DNA from: Amphiura filiformis
Lineage: Eukaryota > Echinodermata > Ophiuroidea > Amphilepidida > Amphiuridae
Direction: 5' to 3'
Assembly: GCF_039555335.1 (NCBI RefSeq)
Contig: NC_092642.1
Span: 9,868,752-9,932,751, forward strand
Length of the DNA: 64,000 bases
The notes below the pieces were generated by a model. That model did no database searches. It was not told the DNA's origin and saw only the letters and a program-made list of their open reading frames with translations. Position numbers and translations under genes: made by a program. This document shows, one piece after another, positions 58,644 to 64,000 of this stretch; the stretch's first letter is position 1; every line of letters starts with the position of its first letter.

Positions 58644-58660
58644 GGGGGGGGGGGGAGGGA
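58644..58660. repeat. Poly-G tract just downstream of alpha-arrestin exon e
   Basis: A run of 13 or more G on the plus strand (poly-C on the gene strand) lies about 40 bases into the intron after exon e. It may form quadruplex structure and is error-prone in sequencing. Confidence 0.8.
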
Positions 58661-58699
58661 TGATGATGTGGATCAAGAAATGCTTGGATTTACACTTAC

Positions 58700-58841
58700 C
58701 AGTAAGATTGGTTGATGTTTGGCAAGCATGTTCACCCGATTGCTTTCCTGTAGAGGATGATTTGATGGGCACATTACCAAGTTTGAGTGGTATTCTTATA
58801 CTAGTCGTGTTTAATAGTCCTTTACCAAATACTGCGGAGAA
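58700..58841 (-). CDS. ARRDC: Alpha-arrestin exon e (last Arrestin_C strands)
   Basis: Two candidate acceptors lie close together. The one at TTCATTCATAG keeps the frame (FSAVFGKGLLNTTSIRIPLK), while the next (CTCCGCAG) would give an early stop. IPLKLGNVPI is the terminal IPxxIGTVP strand. After a Ser/Thr-rich tail a strong donor G/GTAAGTG follows in phase 1. If the donor is ignored the frame stays open to about 58530 and encodes a proline run. Confidence 0.82.
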
Positions 58842-61800
58842 CTATGAATGAAAAAATATGCATAGATTTGTGTTATGCTAAATATTCAATTTGCAAATGG
58901 TGATAGCCCCTATGACTTAACGTTGGAACAGAAGAGCGGCTAATAACATACGCTCTGATATAGAGCAATTCTGCATGCAGCTCTAAACTCGGGGTCGCAC
59001 GACTTTCAAGAATAAAGTGGTAAAAGGAACAAAGGATCCAAAAAAAAGGTGGCAAGTGATCTGATTTCCCAGAACAGAAGAAACGGGGAAGCGTTCAAGA
59101 TATAAAAAAAAAAAGTTAAATGGAAAATAAACGAATCGCGCATGACTAGAAATGTCGTTTAGTTATACCTTCAGTTCATACTGTATATCGATGACTGTGC
59201 AATATTTGAGCTCTGTAGGCGGTAACGGAGGTATGTCTATCTGTGCATCAGTCCAACTTAATGAAGCTTCAGGTTCGATCCCATCACCGTCAACAATTTG
59301 GACATTTTCGGCAACTGTTTTTCTACTTCTTGTTGAATGATATGTGGTGTACTGAAATGTTGGATATAAACAATTTTATCAATTTATACATATGCGATCA
59401 GCAATACTGTCGAACAATAGAAAACAATGACAACTGTTTACCGGGACTATTTGCTTGTAAATGAAATTTACTTCCTGTGGAAGATATGACCTTAATCTTC
59501 TGCATATGGGTATATTCAACTGGAATATTTTGTAATATGCTTGAAGAACTGAGGTATATTGGGCTATTCCAGAAAATAGATGCACACCCCCTATAGAGGA
59601 GTTCGGATATCCGGACTTTTTGTCCAGTCGTGACTGTTGGAAATCCAGACTTTTAAAGTGCCCAAAGGCAAAAAAATCCGGCAGCAAAATAGTTTAAAAT
59701 CAGAAATCCTCAATTTGAGAGCTCATTTCCAACATTTCCGTGATTTTTCCTTCATTTTATTGGATTTCCAAGCTTTTTCCAGTAACATTGGCAACTGGAA
59801 ATCCAGTCGTTTTCAGAAAGCAGACTTGGAAATCCGGACATTTCTTTGATTGCAAATTTACTCCTCTATAGGGGGTGTGCACCTATTTTCTGGAATAGCC
59901 CATTTCACATGGGTGTCTACTGCTGTAACTTTGGTCACTCTCAGCATAGTTACTTCAACTGAAGTCCGGACATATATATTTCACCTGGGGTCCAAAGATA
60001 TGTGACATCGGTGGGACAGGCTTCTCAACTTTAGAACTCTAGATCTAAAATGGACCTGAAACACAGGCTTGATCGAAGCAAGCTCATCTACGAAAAAAGA
60101 AATAAGCCACGTTTCAACTGAAGCAAATTGAGAATCTGGCATATTATAACTCAAAACTTATAAGAAAATATCAAACCTGTACAAGTGTTGCTTTGGTCAT
60201 TTCTATACGCCGTCTGGTTTGGTTTTCAATATTTGCGTTCAGAATAATGCGTTCTCCGCAGCAATACACAGTTCTGGGTATTTTAACGTCAAATGTCACG
60301 TGACCTGCCAGGCAATGAGCACACAAATTTGGTGTTTTTGATGTTTGGATAGATACCGGTGTCTGAAATGAAGATCACATGTAGTTTAGATATCCTGCTA
60401 TAAGATGACGATGTACTTTGGGGATTATATCAAAACATAAATCGAATATTTATTTTACCATGAATGATGTCCGGTCCAATGATACTCCTTGTATCATTTT
60501 CAAACACAATTTGCGGACATGACGGTGGAAAACTAGATATAGTTTGACTAGCAAAAGGAAATATAGGCAAAGGATGCATGTAATATTGGTTTTCGTTGCT
60601 CTGCAGACTGACTGCAAGAATGTTAATCAGATTTTGTTTTGAATGATTTGTATGATCAAATTAAATCAAATAAGTCTGTTACGTATACGTTATAGTGCCA
60701 TTAAGACTAAACTAGCAACAAACCAACAAATACTGTGATCACAGATCCCGAACATTGTGGGTTATGCGACCTTTGACCAATATGAAAATGAACACCCCAT
60801 AGACACTGCACTGGTTAACGGCAATTGTCAGCGCATGTGTAAGTGTACAACTGGAATCATCGTGCCATGTAATTTACATTTCCCTACGAATATTTATGGG
60901 AAAAGAGGTAATTTTGAGGGTTGACAGGAAGAGCCAAATGTGCAGGCCCAAACTCACCACGAGTAAGGCATGTGCACTCAAGTGGCAAAGTTTTGGTTTC
61001 CTTATTGACAGTGTCAGCGGAAGCATAAAATTTAGAGGTGGACGGGCATATTTTGTTCCGATTTGTGATAAGACACTTGCGTGCTATTTTAGCCCCAAAA
61101 GAAAGGGAATTGTCCTATTAGAAGGGCTAGTGCGCCCGAAGAAAGGAACATTGTACAATCTTACCCTATTTTGGCCCAAAACATGGGCTAAAAAGGAATT
61201 GGGCTCCCCAAATATTTTGGGCCCTGGGCCCGGGCCCATCTGGTCCAATGGTAAATCCGGCCCTGACAACACAACCGGTTCCCCAGCTGTAATATTAAGA
61301 AAGCTAGGTTGCATACGTTATTAATATACCGTAGAATTCCGTCCAGAAGCATATATGCCTCTAAACGAGGGGTTTTTTTAACGAAAGATATGAAAGGCCA
61401 ATACCCTTCTCAAAAACATTGCAATAGATTGGTCTTACAAATATACATGTTTGTACAGCCGCCTTTATTAGTAATATAGTTGTTCAAACTCCAAATAACG
61501 TTTTTGTTGAGAATGTCTGCCTCTTGTCTCTTGTGTCAAAAAAACCTCGTTTAGAGGCATATATGCTTGTAGACGGAATTTTACGGTATTTAGTTACCTT
61601 TGCTCCATCGTCATTATTTAGATCTAAAGGTTCCCCAAGAACCGTGAAAGCTCGCTTGGTTACGTGATTGTGTTTCCATGGTTTGTGAATAGTAGCTGTA
61701 ATGAAATATCTGACGTATCCATATCGACTCTCATAAGAACAAGGCAAGTCCTTATCAGGGATTTGGAATTCAAAGAAAAATGCGTGAGCGCCTCCGCTCA

Positions 61801-62262
61801 GTTCTTGTGCGTCGTCTATTGAATCACTCTTACTGTTTTCTGTTTTAAAATGAAAGGGTTTGGAAAGAAAATGAAGTGTTATTTTTCAATAATATATTGA
61901 CAATAATGAAAATCGATTTTTTTGTGTGGTTGCTTTCTCGACGTCTACCCTTAACCCTGAATCATTGGAAGAAAATATTAATCTTAAAGGGCTTATATAT
62001 ATCACCATTACATCAGACGGACATGGCGCTTTACAATAAAAAGATATATTCTTACTATAAAATAACGGTTTGATAATTAAATCAATCAGACATGTCATGA
62101 AAATGAGGTATTACGTACCATTTCCAAAAAGGGATAATCTTTGATCAAGATAGGTTTCAGAGCCTTTATGATTGGTTCTTATGCTAAGGATTTCCCTACA
62201 ATCGATGCTGCACCCTCCCTGCCATTCCACGCTCCCGATTCCTTGTATACGAACGCTGATTT
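58700..62262 (-). CDS. ARRDC: Arrestin domain-containing protein (alpha-arrestin), partial: five internal exons
   Basis: Alpha-arrestins are adaptors that link membrane cargo to ubiquitin ligases and endosomal sorting. Exons on the minus strand: 62262-62119, 61839-61598, 60362-60177, 59351-59169, 58841-58700. All have GT-AG borders and matching phases, giving about 299 residues with no stop. Arrestin_N hallmarks are SETYLDQRLSLFGNG, PCSYESRYGYVRYF and KPWKHNHVTKRAFTVLG. Arrestin_C hallmarks are the CLAGHVTFDVKIPR strand, YCCGERIILNANIENQ, IDIPPLPPTEL and IRIPLKLGNVPI. The first exon (start codon and first strands) was not found and probably lies beyond the right edge. The last exon, which normally carries PPxY motifs for NEDD4-type ligases, was also not found. 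The symbol is family level. Confidence 0.9.
59169..59351 (-). CDS. ARRDC: Alpha-arrestin exon d (Arrestin_C middle)
   Basis: The acceptor CAACATTTCAG leads in phase 0 to YTTYHSTRSRKTVAENV. TDAQIDIPPLPPTELKYCTV matches the family's IPPxPPSxLxxCxII strand, followed by YELK before GTATAAC. Confidence 0.9.
59465..59535. mobile_element. Partial MITE of the TTCAACTGGAATA type
   Basis: TGGAAGATATGACCTTAATC and TATTCAACTGGAATA match the arrangement seen at 22.35-22.43 kb. It is only the right half, next to the full MITE at 59.56 kb. Confidence 0.55.
59559..59902. mobile_element. MITE with about 45-bp inverted ends in an alpha-arrestin intron
   Basis: The two ends, GGGCTATTCCAGAAAATAG and its inverted copy, continue through GCACACCCCCTATAGAGGAG. 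The middle contains repeated TGGAAATCC words in both orientations. No open frame of interest. Confidence 0.85.
60177..60362 (-). CDS. ARRDC: Alpha-arrestin exon c (start of Arrestin_C)
   Basis: The acceptor CTTCATTTCAG is followed in phase 0 by TPVSIQTSKTPNLCAHCLAG. The following GHVTFDVKIPR and CCGERIILNANIENQTRR match the first strands of Arrestin_C (GxxxPGExIxxxxxxxNxS). It ends at KATLVQ before GTTTGAT. Confidence 0.9.
61130..61265. mobile_element. End of a DNA transposon in an alpha-arrestin intron
   Basis: The right boundary reads, on the minus strand, CAGGGCCGGATTTACCATTG and continues into GGGCCCGGGCCC. This terminal pattern is common in animal hAT-like non-autonomous elements. The opposite end was not found. 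The 142-codon open frame at 60896-61324 runs through this repeat and is not a gene. Confidence 0.5.
61329..61586. mobile_element. MITE with TA target duplication, beside an alpha-arrestin splice donor
   Basis: Inverted ends CCGTAGAATTCCGTC and CCGTAAAATTCCGTC continue inward through GCATATATGCCTCTAAACGAG (about 45 bp of similarity). TA flanks both ends (61327-61328, 61587-61588). No coding capacity. It lies wholly in the intron after exon b. Confidence 0.88.
61598..61839 (-). CDS. ARRDC: Alpha-arrestin exon b (end of Arrestin_N)
   Basis: A weakly pyrimidine-rich acceptor (TTTTAAAACAG) restores the frame at ENSKSDSIDD. The core HAFFFEFQIPDKDLPCSYES, then YGYVRYFITATIHKPW, is the strongest family match in the gene. 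The exon ends LDLNNDDGAK in phase 0 with donor GTAACT. A MITE begins 11 nt into the following intron. Confidence 0.92.
62119..62262 (-). CDS. ARRDC: Alpha-arrestin exon a (Arrestin_N, middle strands)
   Basis: The acceptor TTTTTCTTGCCAG leads into ISVRIQGIGSVEWQGG, the family's (K/V)RGxGxxEW block. The exon ends LSLFGN plus one base before the donor GTACGT. It enters with two bases of a codon, so an upstream exon ending in phase 1 must exist. Confidence 0.88.
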
Positions 62263-62431
62263 CTGGCAAGAAAAACAAATATTTACGTAAACAATTGAAA
62301 ACTTTTATGTAAATGTAGCCGCTGGTCGAAATGTGTAATCCTGGTGTTAATACATTTTCGGTGCATTCTATACCGTTACAATATAACATACTATTTTATT
62401 TAACATTATTTTATAATGCTTATACATTAGA

Positions 62432-62661
62432 GAATGAATTTGGAGAAAACCTTCTGATAATTACAAACACTCGCTGAGCAGCAAGACCTTCCCTCTAAGC
62501 TTTTAATCCGATAAGCTGATTCTCTATTTGTTTTCATGAATTGGAAGACATTCTTTGATGTATTACTGAGCTCAATCATCTGAAATTACTGGAGCGTGAG
62601 TCACCCAGGCTGGTGGCTCAGCATAGTATTTTATTAACAGAAGGTTTTCTCCAAATTCATT
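62432..62661. mobile_element. MITE with about 30-bp inverted ends, upstream of alpha-arrestin exon a
   Basis: GAATTTGGAGAAAACCTTCT at the left is inverted at the right (AGAAGGTTTTCTCCAAATTC). The middle holds a weaker inverted GCTGAGCAGC/GGTGGCTCAGC pair. No coding potential. Confidence 0.82.
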
Positions 62662-64000
62662 TCCAAATGAATTTGATTTGACTCAAAAACATCATTTTCG
62701 AAATGCATTGGCCTCGATTACATTAATATAAATAATTAAAAACACTTGTGAATTTTATTATAATGATAAAATACTGTGATTTATTTATAATAAATATGAA
62801 AATAATAATGGTCATATATTTTAATGCCAGGATACAAATATATAATATAGATTTGACCTAACTTTTGCTATTTAAAGACAGCTGGGAATACCCATTCATT
62901 TACCATGGACTATGAACCCATACATCACCATGATCATGTACACAAATACAATTAGGAATCCTTTGAAATGATGCATGCATACGCGACATATCGAAATATC
63001 ATCAATTATATTACAGATAATAATGCTTTTATATTTTTTGACATTGCCTGTTTGCCATACGACCATGACGACAAAAGCCTAACAATAAAAATAGAAAAAT
63101 AAATATAGAATAATTTATAAAGATAACGAAAGGAATTATTTCTATAGTTTAAAATTAGTGTTAACTTCTGTATGCTGTAAGATATGAAATTGGATTTTCA
63201 AACACAGCTCTTACATGATAAATAAAAAACATGCAATTAAAAATGCCGATTCCAATCTCTCTCCCTAGCCTCTGCCTTTAGCTCTCCACCCCTCCTTTTA
63301 ATAGTGCGTACAGCGTTTCAAACTCCCGATCTTGGAGATAGAATAAATTAACTAAGATTTGCATAATATTTTCCCGTAAGTATTTTGCAACTAATGGATC
63401 GTATGATGCAGATAATTATACGGGTTATTATCTTATGCATGATTAAACGCATGTGTATAATATTAAAGGCAATTCGGTTATTTTTCAAGTTATGTTTCAT
63501 TATCAATATTTAATCGGTTTATTTATATATTTTTTCATTATGACCTTGTACTATAAAACAGTGATCAGCTGATGATATGCAATGAATACTATGTTATTAA
63601 AGCAATTTAATTTCCACGATGCAGTGTTGCTAATTATTCAGTTTAGCTATTTTATCCAGTTAATTTTTGAGAGGATATTTTGTGTATATAAATACCCGCA
63701 TCCCTGCGTAATGCGATGTAAATAGATAAGTGCATCATTTTTATAACATTTGCGCATGTGTAAACTCATAATTTCAAGCAGTACCAAAATAATAATAGAC
63801 TTAATAATAATAACCTGCTGATACTTATTCTAGTTTTCAAAAATAAATATTATTACAAATAGACATTAAATTTACTAAATCATTCACGTATTTAATACAT
63901 ATACACCTATTCTGCACATCTCGTCAAGTATATCTTATATGCATCCATATGGTATTACATACAATGACAAATACAATGTGTACCTTTTAATTTGGTAGCA
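62662..64000. other. AT-rich non-coding flank, no gene seen
   Basis: The sequence is strongly AT-rich with no open frame of note and no recognisable repeat boundary. I searched the minus strand here for the missing first exon of the alpha-arrestin (an N-terminal YxPGExVxG-type strand) and found none, so it is presumably to the right of the window. Confidence 0.5.

Noticed and set aside
60896-61324. 142-codon open frame
   Set aside because: It lies in an alpha-arrestin intron in antisense and runs through a transposon end with GGGCCC-rich sequence; no protein features.

Overview
The window is eukaryotic and animal. Genes are split by GT-AG introns, coding density is very low, the background is AT-rich, and foldback elements, MITEs, SINE and LINE pieces and microsatellites fill most of the space. 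The two recognisable genes and the repeat style (frequent TAGGCCT words, GGTCA-rich tandem repeats, tRNA-headed SINEs, Penelope and RTE pieces, canonical histone-type stem-loops) suggest a marine invertebrate deuterostome. An echinoderm is my best guess, but the species cannot be read from the sequence.

Layout. From 1 to about 47 kb I see no convincing host gene. This part is a mosaic of large foldback elements (1.28, 7.08, 8.16, 10.9, 11.4, 24.1 kb), a 5.4-kb structure with inverted ends of about 0.5-0.6 kb (19.95-25.32 kb), an element with 180-bp terminal inverted repeats (28.2-29.5 kb), a hAT-like element with a perfect 8-bp target duplication (33.05 kb), a dispersed foldback family with at least seven copies, and simple arrays at 9.85, 17.3, 19.5, 28.9 and 41.2 kb. 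From 47.2 to 50.9 kb on the minus strand lies a complete four-exon UDP-glycosyltransferase gene (533 codons). Its first intron holds an antisense, decayed Penelope-like retroelement. Just upstream is a Tc1/mariner-superfamily element (51.06-52.15 kb), then a second transposase relic (52.4-52.8 kb). From 58.7 to 62.3 kb, also on the minus strand, are five consecutive exons of an alpha-arrestin (ARRDC-type) gene. Its first exon(s) and its C-terminal exon(s) were not found. Its introns carry MITEs, one inserted 11 nt from a splice donor.

The most unusual signal is the repeated association of mobile DNA with the histone-mRNA 3' stem-loop (6-bp stem, UUUC loop). Two separate copies of a Tc1/mariner-type transposase (39.8 kb and 52.4 kb) end in the same way: stop codon, exactly 33 nt, then AGCCCTTTTCAGGGCT on the coding strand. 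A separate foldback element at 8.16-8.40 kb carries two perfect canonical stem-loops pointing inward, and related or decayed copies occur near 5.96, 18.98 and 26.84 kb. This suggests transposons that borrow the replication-dependent histone 3'-end machinery.

The two host genes have no obvious functional link. One is an ER conjugation enzyme and the other a trafficking adaptor. All boundaries were read by eye; splice sites are given to the base, and repeat edges should be taken as plus or minus about 10 bases.
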